Part shown: in pieces, positions 22,632 through 32,708 of the stretch
How the letters are laid out: each line of letters begins with the position of its first letter
How positions within the stretch are numbered: position 1 is the stretch's first letter
Source: Ampullaceana balthica
Lineage: Eukaryota; Mollusca; Gastropoda; Lymnaeidae
Assembly (NCBI GenBank): GCA_944989445.1
Contig: CALYLW010000060.1
Coordinates: forward strand, 871,959 to 935,958
DNA length: 64,000 nucleotides
Direction: 5' to 3'
Program-made: the position numbers and the translations under genes
The notes under the pieces: model-generated
The model's database searches: none
What the model saw: the letters and a program-made list of their open reading frames with translations, nothing else
What the model was told of the DNA's origin: nothing

Positions 22632-24205
22632 TAAATCCCTTACATTAACTTCACCGCCGTCTCTGTCTCTCTGTCTCTCTCTCTCTCTCTCTCTGTCTGT
22701 CTGTCGTCATCTCATGGGCGGGCGGAAAAACAAAAGTCGAAAATGACCCACTTCCCGTAATCCGATCGAGCTGAAATTTGGCACACAGGCCCGTCTAACC
22801 TAACAATGCATCGTATCAAAATTTCAGATCGATCGAACGTACCGTAATTAAATTAATGCATTTTTAGTTTATCCTTATATGAGGTATGTAATTCAAATTC
22901 ACGGTTTGTTATTGTTTTTTTCCACGTGAAAGTTTGAGTAGACGCGTTGAGGCGGCCCATCGAAGCACCGCGGCGCTTTTGTTTACATTTTACGTGTCAC
23001 GCTGAGCTCGGTCAAGCGAATCGGTGACCAGACTTTTCCCCTCTCACCCTCCCCCCCCCCACCAGGGTTATGAAGCAAACTTGAGTTAAGACAGATTCAT
23101 TCTGTAAATGTTTGAAAATAATCAATACTGATAGTTATGTCTCATATATAAGGGATTTATAGTCAAAAACTTTGTTTTTACGGGTTTGTTTTATTAAATC
23201 CCCTTATATTAACTTCGCGGCCGTCTCATCATCTCATCATCTCATCATCTCATGGGCTGGGCGGGCGGAAAAAGAAAAGTCGAAAATGACCCACTTCCAG
23301 TGATCCGATCGAGCTGAAATTTGGCACACGGACCCGACGCACCTAACAATGCATCGTATCAAAATTTCAGATCGATCGATCGTACCGTAATTAAACTAAT
23401 GCATTTTTCGTTTATCTCAATATAACGTATGTAATTATTTTTCAAATTTTGTTATTGTTTTTCTTCCACGTGCCAGTTCACGCGTTGATGTACTGGCGTG
23501 CATTTGTTTACATTTTACGTGTCACGCTGAGCTTGATCCAACGATCGGTGACCAGACCTTTCCCCTCTCCCCCGCCCCCCGCCCCCCCCCCGGGTTATAC
23601 AGCAAAAGGGCGTTAAGGCAGATTCAGTCTGTAAATGTTTGTCGCGTTTCAACATAATCAATACTTTTAGTTATGTCTCATATATAAGGGATTTATAGTC
23701 AAAAACTTTGTTTTTACGGGTTTGTTTTATTACGGGGTTGTTTTATTAAATCCTTTATATTAACTTCGAAATCGTGAGTGTCGTGCTTCGTACGTCGGCG
23801 GAAAAACAAAAGTAAAAAATGACCCACTTTCCGTGATGCCATTGAGCTGAAATTTGGCACATAGACTCGTGTCACCTAACCATGCATTGTATCAAATTTC
23901 AGATCGATCGAACGTACCGTAATTAAATTAATGCATTTTTAGTTTATCTCTATATAACATATGTAATTCAAATTCAAGGTTTGTTATTGTTTTTCTTTCA
24001 CGTGCCATTTGATTTCACGCATTGACGCCACCCGTCGATGTCCACATCCCCTCCCATCCCTTCCCCCAGTTTTAAAGCCAGGGGATCTCACTCGGTGACA
24101 GTCTGTAAATGTTTGTCGCGTTTGAACATAATCAATACTTTTAGTTATGTCTCATATATAAAGGATTTATAGTCTAAAACTTTGTTTTTACGGGGTTGTT
24201 TAATT
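22632..24205 (+). mobile_element. Tandem array of 3 HINE-like units, opposite orientation
   Basis: Units run about 22,632-23,194, 23,195-23,746 and 23,747-24,205, in the reverse sense to the 18-22 kb array. Each starts TAAATCCC-TTA-AT and ends ATAAGGGATTTATAGTC, the AAAAACTTTGTTTTT hairpin and ACGGG-TTGTTTTATT. Unit 2 has its 3' tip duplicated (ACGGGTTTGTTTTATT then ACGGGGTTGTTTTATT, about 23,716-23,746). The first unit has a long (CT)n/GTCT tract. Confidence 0.7.
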
Positions 24206-24344
24206 TTTTTTTATCACCTACCGATTCTCTGGAAAATATTTCGAAAACTAACTCTACTACGTCATCATTTTCAGTTTGAAATACTCTACAGAGAAATTTA
24301 GGTTAACACTTGTTTTTAATACAGTTAAAAGGGTAACCCCGTGG

Positions 24345-24570
24345 AGGACCGTTCTATAACATACCGTCAACATTAGAACTAGAATAGGTGTGCTATTCTA
24401 TAACATACCGTCAACGTTAGAACTAAAATAGTTGTGCTATTCTATAACATTCTGTCAACATTAGGACTAGAATAGTTTTGCTTTCTATAACATACCGTCA
24501 ACATTAGAACTAAAATAGTTGTGCTATTCTATAACATACCGTCAACATTAGGACTAGAATAGTTATAACT
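24345..24570. repeat. 44 bp minisatellite, 5 copies
   Basis: Repeats of CTATTCTATAACATACCGTC followed by AACATTAGAACTAAAATAGT, with small substitutions and one short deletion near 24,481. Confidence 0.9.
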
Positions 24571-24603
24571 AACTTATACAAATATTATTCCTATTGTCTA
24601 TAT

Positions 24604-24810
24604 CAACGGTGGCCAAACTGCGGCTCGCGAGCCGCATGCGGCTCTTCTGTGTTCACATTGAGGCTCGCGTACAATTTACGAAAGCTATGTTACAAGGATT
24701 ACTGGAAGATTTCAAAGCTATGTTAAATGACCCATTGTGCTTCAATGCGGCTCTCAACATTTATTAAATATTTTAAAATGGCTCTGTTACTACCGTTCTG
24801 GCCACCCCTG
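24604..24810. mobile_element. hAT-type MITE, 207 bp
   Basis: Inverted ends CAACGGTGGCCA and TGGCCACCCCTG, with GCGGCTC-rich sub-terminal blocks typical of a widespread animal hAT family. The flanks GTCTATAT (24,596-24,603) and GTCTAGAT (24,811-24,818) match at 7 of 8 bases. No coding. Confidence 0.8.
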
Positions 24811-24819
24811 GTCTAGATT

Positions 24820-26105
24820 TAAAAACCAAATTAAAATATAAATAACTCTCTAGTCAAAAGTCTAATTGTTTATAACCAGGCTTCTTTTAAGAACTAAAAT
24901 GAGGCCCAAAGAAAAAAAGAAGATATGTACACAGATAGATTTATTTTAGCACGTTTCGACAAAGCCATAAATCATGACTCCAAATGGGGAAGCGAAAATA
25001 ATTATGTCGATAACAAACTCAACACACACACACTTTTTTTTCAAAAAATATATGTAGAATATATAGTTTAATAGGTTTTCTTTCATTTTGTTCAAATCGT
25101 TTTGTTGTTTTAGATAGTTTACTATCTTAGTATTTGATACGTTTTAAAAACAAAAATTTTGTATCGAAAGAGCTTGGGATTTTATGTAACGAAAATGTCC
25201 ATGGAGAGCCTTGCATTTTTTAAACAATTTTTGTTTAACTGCATTTTGAAGTTTTAGCCCTTTAACTAGTCATATTAACATTATTGTTTATTTATTGCTG
25301 AAAGAACACAATTTTAGGATCGCCGTGCCACGGTGCCACAATTCAATCAAATTTTTAACAAAAGAAAATTTAATTCACAATGGTGCACCCGGAAGAAAGT
25401 GCGTACCAGGAAGAAGTGCGCACTTGGCTGATAGTGCGTACCCGGAAGAAGTGCGTACCTTGCTGATAGTACGTACACGAAAGAAATGAAATGTTATAAA
25501 AAAACGTTTATTTGTTCAAATCAACAAATGAACAGGGGCATTGTTTGAGAAGCCTTTTGTTATTAACAAAATAACGAACTATTAATAACTTCTGCTCGTG
25601 GTATGAGTATATTTGCCACTTTTTAGAGATGTTAAACCAGCGCCTTTTAGATAATTACTGATAATTGGAATACGTCATTTTGTAATTGCAGTGCTTCCAA
25701 AAACATTTTATCGTAACAAATATCTATTTTGCATAAGTTTAGAACAAATTTTACGAAATTCGAGTAACACGCATTCATGCTAAATGAGAAATATTATTTT
25801 TAAAATCAATTCAAATTTAGTTTACTTTCTTTTAAAAGAGCTTCAAAATTATCAATAACGATAGCAATGTTAGAACCATTGGTGTAGATATGAAAGCTTT
25901 TCCAGTACACGGGGATAATTAGAAACTTAATAACCACCAGAACCTAGTAGAGCTAACGAAGCTATTTGATCTTAGAGTTAGCACCGGGAGGTGTACACTT
26001 GTTGGTTGTAAGGACGTAAAGGTCAACCTTGGTGTAGTAGTCGCTACATAAATTGTACACAATTAACGTAATCTATTGTGTTAGGTTTCTGTACGCATTC
26101 TATTT
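24820..26105. other. No gene recognised; one short GTGCGTACC repeat
   Basis: AT-rich sequence with no supported exon. Positions 25,383-25,490 hold about five degenerate copies of GTGCGTACCCGGAAGAA / GTGCGTACCTTGCTGATA, a short tandem repeat. Confidence 0.5.
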
Positions 26106-26420
26106 GTTTGTTGATGGTAGCTACTGCTGTTTTTGTTTGTTGATGGTAGTAACAGCTATACTTTGTTTGTTGATGGTAGCTACTGCTGTTTTTGTTTGTT
26201 GATGGTAGTAACAGCTGTCTTTGTTTGTTGATGGTAGTAACAGCTGTCTTTGTTTGTTGATGGTAGCTACTGCTGTTTTTGTTTGTTGATGGTAGTAACA
26301 GCTGTCTTTGTTTGTTGATGGTAGCTACTGCTGTTTTTGTTTGTTGATGGTAGTAACAGCTGTCTTTGTTTGTTGATGGTAGCTACTGCTGTTTTTGTTT
26401 GTTGATGGTAGTTACTGCTT
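26106..26420. repeat. 30 bp minisatellite, ~10 copies with two alternating types
   Basis: TTTGTTTGTTGATGGTAG is followed by either CTACTGCTGTTT or TAACAGCTGTCT. The two types are interspersed, often as pairs. Confidence 0.95.
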
Positions 26421-27058
26421 TTTTACTGTTGGGAATGGTATGGTTGGGGGGATGGGGGAGGAGGAGGAATGTTTTGTTTTCTTTCAAATTGGATTGTTTG
26501 TAAATTTTTGGCGACCAATAAACGTAGAGTGTTTTCTTAGATTAATTGTTCATCTCCCCGCCCGCCCCCTCCCCACACAAAACACTTTTTAAAATAGAAT
26601 GTTATTCAAGGTGCGATTTTTGAAATCGTACGGAATTAAAGTTAACCGTGTATATATAAAAATGTAAGCTTTTTGCCAACGATTGTTCAACTTAAGCGCA
26701 TTGATGAAACTGGACGCAAAAAGGCAGATATATTCCCCATGTTTCATGATCAAATAATTTAGGAAGGTTAAAAAACGTACCTAGAGTTGAATAATTATAC
26801 GTACCTTGCTATATTACTCTGTTCTTTTTCATAGACATGACTTGTTCCAAAGAGATTTTGCATAGAGTTGTTCTTTTACTTTGCGCCTTCTATTACAACA
26901 ATTGCTTACTAAGCATGTCATTAATTAATTTGAGAACCATCAATTCCAGGCCCTGATCTTTGTGTTTTTTGTCTCTCAGAAATGTAGGTCATTGACTTAC
27001 GAAAGTAAAAGGTCGAGGTCCAGCTAGTATGTACTCTAACCTCTGAGATAGTGACGCA
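26421..27058. other. No gene recognised
   Basis: A G-rich then C-rich patch at 26,430-26,580, the rest AT-rich. The small open frame at 26,395-26,592 begins in the repeat and is not credible. Confidence 0.5.
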
Positions 27059-27545
27059 GCACTGTACTTGCAGGTCAAGTTGTTCTGGGTGAGTAGCCGG
27101 CTTGGTAGCAATCTACTTGCAGGTCATGTTGCTCTGGGTCAGTAGCCAGCTTTGTAGCACTCTACTTGCAGGTCATGTTGCTCTGGGTCAGTAGCCGGCT
27201 TGGTAGCAATCTACTTGCAGGTCATGTTGCTCTGGGTCAGTAGCCGGCTTGGTAGCACTCTACTTGCAGGTCATGTTGCTCTGGGTCAGTAGCCGGCTTG
27301 GTAGCGCTCTACTTGCAGGTCATGTTGTCCTGGGTCAGTAGCCGGCTTGGTAGCACTCTACTTGCAGGTCATGTTGCTCTGGGTCAGTAGCCGGCTTTGT
27401 AGCACTCTACTTGCAGGTCATGTTGTCCTGGGTCAGTAGCCGGCTTGGTAGCACTCTACTTGCAGGTCATGTTGCTCTGGGTCAGTAGCCGGCTTGGTAG
27501 CACTCTACTTGCAGGTCATGTTGTCCTGGGTCAGTAGCCGTCTTG
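27059..27545. repeat. 49 bp minisatellite, ~10 copies
   Basis: The unit contains CTACTTGCAGGTCATGTTGC and TCTGGGTCAGTAGCCGGCTT. GCTCTGG and GTCCTGG variants alternate in the right half. Confidence 0.95.
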
Positions 27546-27657
27546 TTTGAAACTGATAGTTATCACAACAATCGTGGCTTTCATTAACTTTCCTGCTCGT
27601 TTTGCCCTAAAGGCGTAAACAATTCTCGAAGACAGTGGCGGGTACAAGCCCTATCCT

Positions 27658-28244
27658 CTATGGCGGATTACGGGGGGGCTGAACGGACTAAAGCCAGGGG
27701 CCCCCGATGATTTAGGGCCCCCAAACTTAGCATATTTTATAATAAATGTTGAAAAATGTATACATGAATTGCTGAAAATATGATAAATTAAAAAATATTA
27801 TCTATTAAAATTATCACTTTTCCCACACGATAGTCTTAGCAGTCAAAAAACCTGATTTGATAGGCTCAATAACAGAAATTATTAAAGAATATTATATATA
27901 TATATTTTAAATTGACAACTCCAAATGAGCTCTCGTGGCCTAATGTGAAGTACTAAGGCTTATGGTGCAAGCGGTGGCGGGTTCGATCCCCGGGTGGGGT
28001 GTTAATATTATTTTCATGTGTTTTTTAATTTTATAAATTGTCTTTTACTCTCAATTTTAGGATACCGGCAAAAAGTTATTTCTTCGAATTCGGTTTATTC
28101 ATGAATAATCATTTTGCATGAATATTTACAAGTTGCAGTCTTATATTAGCTGCTAGCAATCATTTTATCTAAAGGTACACTTGCTGGATAGGGCCCCGGT
28201 TTGAATTGCAGCCAGGGGCCCCGTGCAGTCTTAATCCGCCCCTG
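27658..28244. mobile_element. hAT-type non-autonomous element, 587 bp
   Basis: The ends CTATGGCGGATTA and TAATCCGCCCCTG are imperfect inverted repeats flanked by a perfect 8 bp duplication CCTATCCT (27,650-27,657 and 28,245-28,252). GGGGCCCC-type sub-terminal blocks occur at both ends. The AT-rich interior carries a tRNA-like pol III segment. No transposase. Confidence 0.85.
27927..28005 (+). repeat. tRNA-like SINE head inside the hAT element
   Basis: An A-box-like TGGCCTAATGTG at 27,936 and a perfect B-box GGTTCGATCCC at 27,980-27,990 are spaced about 45 bases apart, as in tRNA genes. The T-arm partly pairs (CGGG/CCCG), but acceptor pairing is poor. It fits a tRNA-derived SINE 5' part better than a functional tRNA. 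Confidence 0.4.
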
Positions 28245-28326
28245 CCTATCCTGCGTAGTGGACGGTATTTACACTCCGACAAGTGCTCCTCTCGGGTTGT
28301 ACAACCCTGTTTCCGAGAACATGACA

Positions 28327-28615
28327 GATGAATGCGCCAGGTTTATAGACCGATGAATACGCCAGGACAGAGGCGTCACTAGTGTTGGTGTCACCCAGTG
28401 TGGTAGTTCATGGTGTCATCTCTGCCACACACACGCGCGCACAACATACCCCAAAGACCTCCTCCGTGTATGCCAGTGCGAAATAAAGGGAACATACATG
28501 ACTACACTTTGGTGACACCCCTTGCGATGGTGTCGACCGGTGTGGTCCGCCACCCCCACACCCCTCTAGTGACTCCACTGCCGCAGGGTAGAGACCGATG
28601 AATACGCCAGGGTGT
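28327..28615. repeat. Short GATGAATACGCCAGG repeat interrupted by a MITE
   Basis: GATGAATGCGCCAGG (28,328), GACCGATGAATACGCCAGG (28,349) and GACCGATGAATACGCCAGG (about 28,593) are three units of about 24 bases. The MITE at 28,368-28,580 lies between the second and third. Confidence 0.7.
28368..28580. mobile_element. hAT-type MITE, 213 bp
   Basis: The ends CAGAGGCGTCACTAG and CTAGTGACTCCACTG are inverted repeats (13 of 15). GGTGTCACCC near the left and GGTGACACCCC near the middle are typical of a widespread animal hAT MITE family. The target duplication is unclear because the flanks are themselves repeats. Confidence 0.7.
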
Positions 28616-28619
28616 GAAC

Positions 28620-28969
28620 GGTCGAAATGTAATTACTTAACGTTTTAGTTTTGAAGATTTAAAGAAGATACGATACAAATAGATAATCCATAGCAGAATG
28701 CTTTAGGGAAAATAAATAAATCAATATGATATAGAATTGATATTTTATAAGTTGTTCTTTGCCGCAATTGAAAAATTGACTGTAACACTTTCGCAAGTAT
28801 TTCTACCCATTCCTGGATTTTTGCCTTTGTAGGCTGAATACTTTAGCATAAATAATTTGTTGATGACCACCAAATAATGAAAACTGCACTGACCTTTGCT
28901 ATAATATTCTGGCATGTTTCATGTCAAAGCTTGACTACAGTTGTTATGGAATCCTGGTATACTCTACCC
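28620..28969. other. No gene recognised
   Basis: AT-rich spacer with no supported feature. Confidence 0.5.
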
Positions 28970-29235
28970 CAGTCCTTCTCAAACTTTTTAGTATGGCGGA
29001 CCTGCAGGAATTTGTCCATTGCACCAGGGATCGGTGCACTATTTTCCCTGTACTTACGTGGTAACGAAACGTTATTAATTTTATTTTATTTGTTTCATTT
29101 TATGTGCATATTGCAAAAATAAATGACATTCTATATGGTTTGTATTAATGGATGAAAATGGAGGATTATAATTATATTTGTATGTCCTTTCTTGATAACT
29201 TCCGTGGACCGCTGGTGCCACTTTGAGAAGCACTG
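28970..29235. mobile_element. hAT-type MITE, 266 bp
   Basis: The ends CAGTCCTTCTCAAACTTTTT and CACTTTGAGAAGCACTG are inverted repeats, followed inward by TATGGCGGACC and GGACCGCTGG. The same family recurs at 47,149-47,309. The 8 bp flanks (CTCTACCC, CTTTCCGT) are too diverged to confirm a duplication. Confidence 0.7.
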
Positions 29236-29595
29236 CTTTCCGTGGACAAAATGATAATCTTAAAAAAAAATTATTCTGAAAATTATTATGAGAGTATATT
29301 TTAACTTTCAAGTAACTGATTCCATCTTATTAAATCTAATTTTTATCTTTAAAGTCATTTAGACTAATTCTTTTCAAATCCTCTTTATTAATTTAAAAAT
29401 TGTCACAAAGGTTTTGAAAATGTTTTGGCTTTGAAAGCATCAATCGAATTGATGTCAAGAGGCTAACAGACATTTATTTACACATTATTAAAGATTAATT
29501 ATGAAAGCAAGACTTTAATAGCAATGCTATTAGAGCATTATTAATAAAGCAATATAATTATAGTCATTTTATTATTGCAACATAATTATAGCAAT
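29236..29595. other. No gene recognised
   Basis: Very AT-rich sequence with short palindromic ATTATA motifs. Confidence 0.5.
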
Positions 29596-29596
29596 A

Positions 29597-29935
29597 CTAG
29601 TTTGTGCTGCGGCGCCGTGGCGCCTGCGGCGCCCCCTTTTTTAAGGGCGCATACGGCGCCCACCTTTTTCAAAAGCCCAACTAACTTGTCCTTGTATGAT
29701 AAATACGTAATATTAAAATTTCTTAAATGTACACAAATTATTTTATAACAGTTTTTTTTTAATTGTATTTTTTTATGTCAAAAGCCCAAGTAACTTATCC
29801 TTGTATGATAAATACGAAATATTCCTGAAATGTACACAAAGTATGCATATAATAATTTTTACAGTGCTAATCACCACACGATTTTTTAACTAATTTTAGA
29901 AAGCAGCGCACCAAATTACTGCACCAAAAAATAAC
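29597..29935 (-). mobile_element. Rearranged Helitron copy
   Basis: Read on minus, it ends in a GGCGCC-rich hairpin then CAGCACAAA-CTAG, with T next, at 29,597. Internal AAAAGCCCAACTAACTTGTC (29,679) occurs twice (again near 29,779), so part is duplicated. Near 29,890-29,930 the TAATTTTAGAAAGCAGCGCA stretch is in the opposite sense to the rest. A mosaic of two Helitron pieces. Confidence 0.55.
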
Positions 29936-30055
29936 TATTTGAGTCAATCAGCACTGCTTACAACGCAAAATTTTAAAAAAGCAGAATGATGTCCCTCAGC
30001 GTTAGGTATCAGCGATAATTGAGGGTAAATTATATATAATATACAAGTTATACTC

Positions 30056-30597
30056 GATCAACTCTCACTATAATAAACACAGTAGTTATAAAAGTTCTAC
30101 TGCCTCAACTCTCACTATAATAAACACAGTAGTTATAAAAGTTCTACTCACTCAACTCTCACTATAATAAACACAGTAGTTATAAAAGTTCTACTCCCTC
30201 AACTCTCACTATAATAAACACAGTAGTTATAAAAGTTCTACTCCCTCAACTCTCACTATAATAAACACAGTAGTTATAAAAGTTCTACTCACTCAACTCT
30301 CACTATAATAAACACAGTAGTTATAAAAGTTCTACTCTCTCAACTCTCACTATAATAAACACAGTAGTTATAAAAGTTCTACTCTCTCAACTCTCACTAT
30401 AATAAACACAGTAGTTATAAAATTTCTACTCAACTCTCACTATAATAAACACAGTAGTTATAAAAGTTCTACTCTCTCAACTCTCACTATAATAAACACA
30501 GTAGTTATAAAAGTTCTACTACTCAACTCTCACTATAATAAACACGGTAGTTATAAAAGTTATACCCTCTCAACTCTCACTATAATAAACACAGTTG
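30056..30597. repeat. 47 bp minisatellite, ~12 copies
   Basis: The unit contains CAACTCTCACTATAATAAAC and ACAGTAGTTATAAAAGTTCT. One or two units have short deletions near 30,425 and 30,520. Confidence 0.95.
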
Positions 30598-30800
30598 AAA
30601 TAAAAACAATAGAAAACCGTGAATTTGATTTACATCTCTATACATATAAGACGCATTTGTTGTCTGTCTGTCGTCTGTCCGTCTGTCTGTTCCCTATTAA
30701 CTCAAGATCCAGACAAACAAATAACGTGAAATTTGGTACACGTACACAAAATTATACCGGAAAGGTTATTAAACAGGTTTCGTTCCATATATATATAATA
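30598..30800. mobile_element. Chimeric HINE-like / Helitron 5'-end fragment
   Basis: AACAATAGAAAACCGTGAAT and TTACAT (30,605-30,636) match the interior of the HINE-like units. From 30,635, TCTCTATACATATAAGACGC followed by GTCTGTCTGTC resembles Helitron 5' ends. No 3' end is found nearby. Confidence 0.35.
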
Positions 30801-31091
30801 TGATGCTTGCTACATCATGATCTACGAAACACTATTTAACTAATCTCTACTGAGCTCCACTCCACACCAGTTTACTTTATCCACTACATCACTCATGAGC
30901 TCGCAGTTCACACGGCATTTCCAGCTACCACCCCGTGCTCCGACTCTGACTATTGTTATTTGTCACAGAAGCCTCTATTCTCTCTCAGTTATTTATTTCT
31001 TTTAATCACTTATTCATCTAAAAAACATGTAAGTTTACAAAAATAATTGTGGGTAATTGAGGCCAAGGTTCCTACAGCACGAGACGTCATG

Positions 31092-31310
31092 TTGGTGGTG
31101 GTGGTGGTGGCAGTGGTGGTGGTGGTGGTGGTGGGGGGTGGTGGTGGTGGTAGTGGTGGTGGTGGTAGTGGTGGTGGTGGAGGTGGTGGTGGTGGTGGGG
31201 CTGGTGGTTGTGGTGGTAGTCGTGGTGGTGGAGGTGGTGGTGGTGGTGGAGGTGGTGGTTGTGGTGGTAGTCGTTGGGGTGGAGGTGGTGGTGGTAGTGG
31301 TGTTGGTCCT
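31092..31310. repeat. (GGT)n microsatellite, ~220 bp
   Basis: Almost pure GGT/GTG with scattered A, C and T changes. Every frame is open on both strands (poly-Gly, poly-Val, poly-Trp; Thr, Pro or His in reverse), so the four open frames here are artefacts. It has strong G-quadruplex potential on plus. Confidence 0.95.
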
Positions 31311-31467
31311 AGACAACCTTTATGACCGCGACCTATGAGCACAGCTTGTACAGCATACCATGACCTTGATGACCCTCAACTCTAGGAGGGTGAGCAAGGG
31401 AGTGTGGTGCGATAAGGTCAATGTAACTTTACTGGGTCTAATTATCTTGCTTATTAGATAAAGTACA

Positions 31468-31640
31468 AATGTCGTTTCAACCTTTAGTAGTCATGTCATT
31501 TCAACCATGAGTAGATAATTATGTTATTTCAATTTTAAGTATATATAATGTAATTTCAACCTTTAGTAGACTTGCCATTTCAACCTGTAGTAGGCATCTC
31601 ATTTTAACCTTAGAGTAGACATATCATTACAACCGTAGGC
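31468..31640. repeat. Degenerate ~28-30 bp repeat, ~6 copies
   Basis: ATTTCAACC-TTAGTAG words recur at 31,476, 31,498, 31,527, 31,552, 31,575 and about 31,600, with variable spacing. Confidence 0.6.
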
Positions 31641-32406
31641 GCAAATGACATGCCATTTGTTAATAAACGTTAATAATTTGTAAATACACATGGCGCATTT
31701 ACCATTATAAGATATTAAACATCAGACATAGGACTTTTGCCTGTTTTGTTATAGTTTTCACTTTAATTACTGACTCAACTTTTTACATGTCTAAGGGTTG
31801 TGGTTATAGACCCCTATGTTCAATAACCCCAACTGCTATAAAAAAATAAATAATAAAATATTTTGACCACCGCAGGGTCAGACACTCATCTAATTTCGCA
31901 AGAGAAACGACGAAGTCGTCCAGCCGAAGCTCTTGATACTCCCCCCCCCCAAAGTACCGCCCCTCTCTTTGCGGTACCGTCCCAATATTCCCACTCTACG
32001 GGCCGCGAAGCGTCACATTGGCAACGTTTATTATTGGGACCGCCCCCCCCACCCATTCTTCACCCTCCGTTGACAAGGTGGTAGAGGATAACGTCTATAC
32101 TAAACGACCGGTCCAGTGAGTGGTATTGCAGACCCCCCCCCCTTGAAATGTGAACATCCGCCACCACCCAGAACTTCTAAGACTGGGGCTCCAGGTAATT
32201 AACGTCCTTTACAACGCTTTCCCCCGCCCGCCCCGGGGTATAGCTTGGACGCCCTCTGAAGTGATTTCTACAGTGGGTTATCTACAGCTCGACTACTTGG
32301 CTAAAGTAGATGGGACGTAACTGTTGCCTAAGAGCAGTTCCTCAGTCTGCGTGAGATAAATCATCGACACGCACTGCCACTTACCCAGTCCATACCTAAT
32401 ATATAG
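31641..32406. other. No gene recognised
   Basis: Contains C-rich runs (near 31,940, 32,040, 32,130 and 32,220). The open frame at 31,863-32,084 has no supporting homology or splice context. Confidence 0.45.
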
Positions 32407-32414
32407 GCGGCAAT

Positions 32415-32592
32415 CAATGTTCCCTTTAAGCTGCGCGCCTGCGCAGATATCTGACAGACGCCGCGTAACAGCTTAGAGTTAACACGCAGCAACTTTTGTA
32501 AAATATTTCAACAACAAAATGGGTACTGTGCAACTTTGCACACGAGATTTTTTACTTTGCACACGGACCAACGAACTTTAAATAGAACATTG
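32415..32592. mobile_element. hAT-type MITE, 178 bp
   Basis: The ends CAATGTTCCCTTTAA and TTTAAATAGAACATTG are inverted repeats. GCTGCGCGCCTGCGC next to the left end is typical of a widespread hAT family. The flanks GCGGCAAT (32,407-32,414) and GCGGTAAC (32,593-32,600) match at 6 of 8 bases. Confidence 0.75.
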
Positions 32593-32708
32593 GCGGTAAC
32601 CACCCTGTTTCTGCCTCCAATCACTACTGCTGTAGACCTACCGATCTGATAGTTAACACTTGTCCTCAGAAATTAAATGCATAAAATAAAAACAGGGTAT
32701 TAGTAGGC

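Noticed and set aside
27927..28005. Functional tRNA gene
   Set aside because: A and B boxes fit, but acceptor and anticodon stems do not pair well and it lies inside a hAT element.
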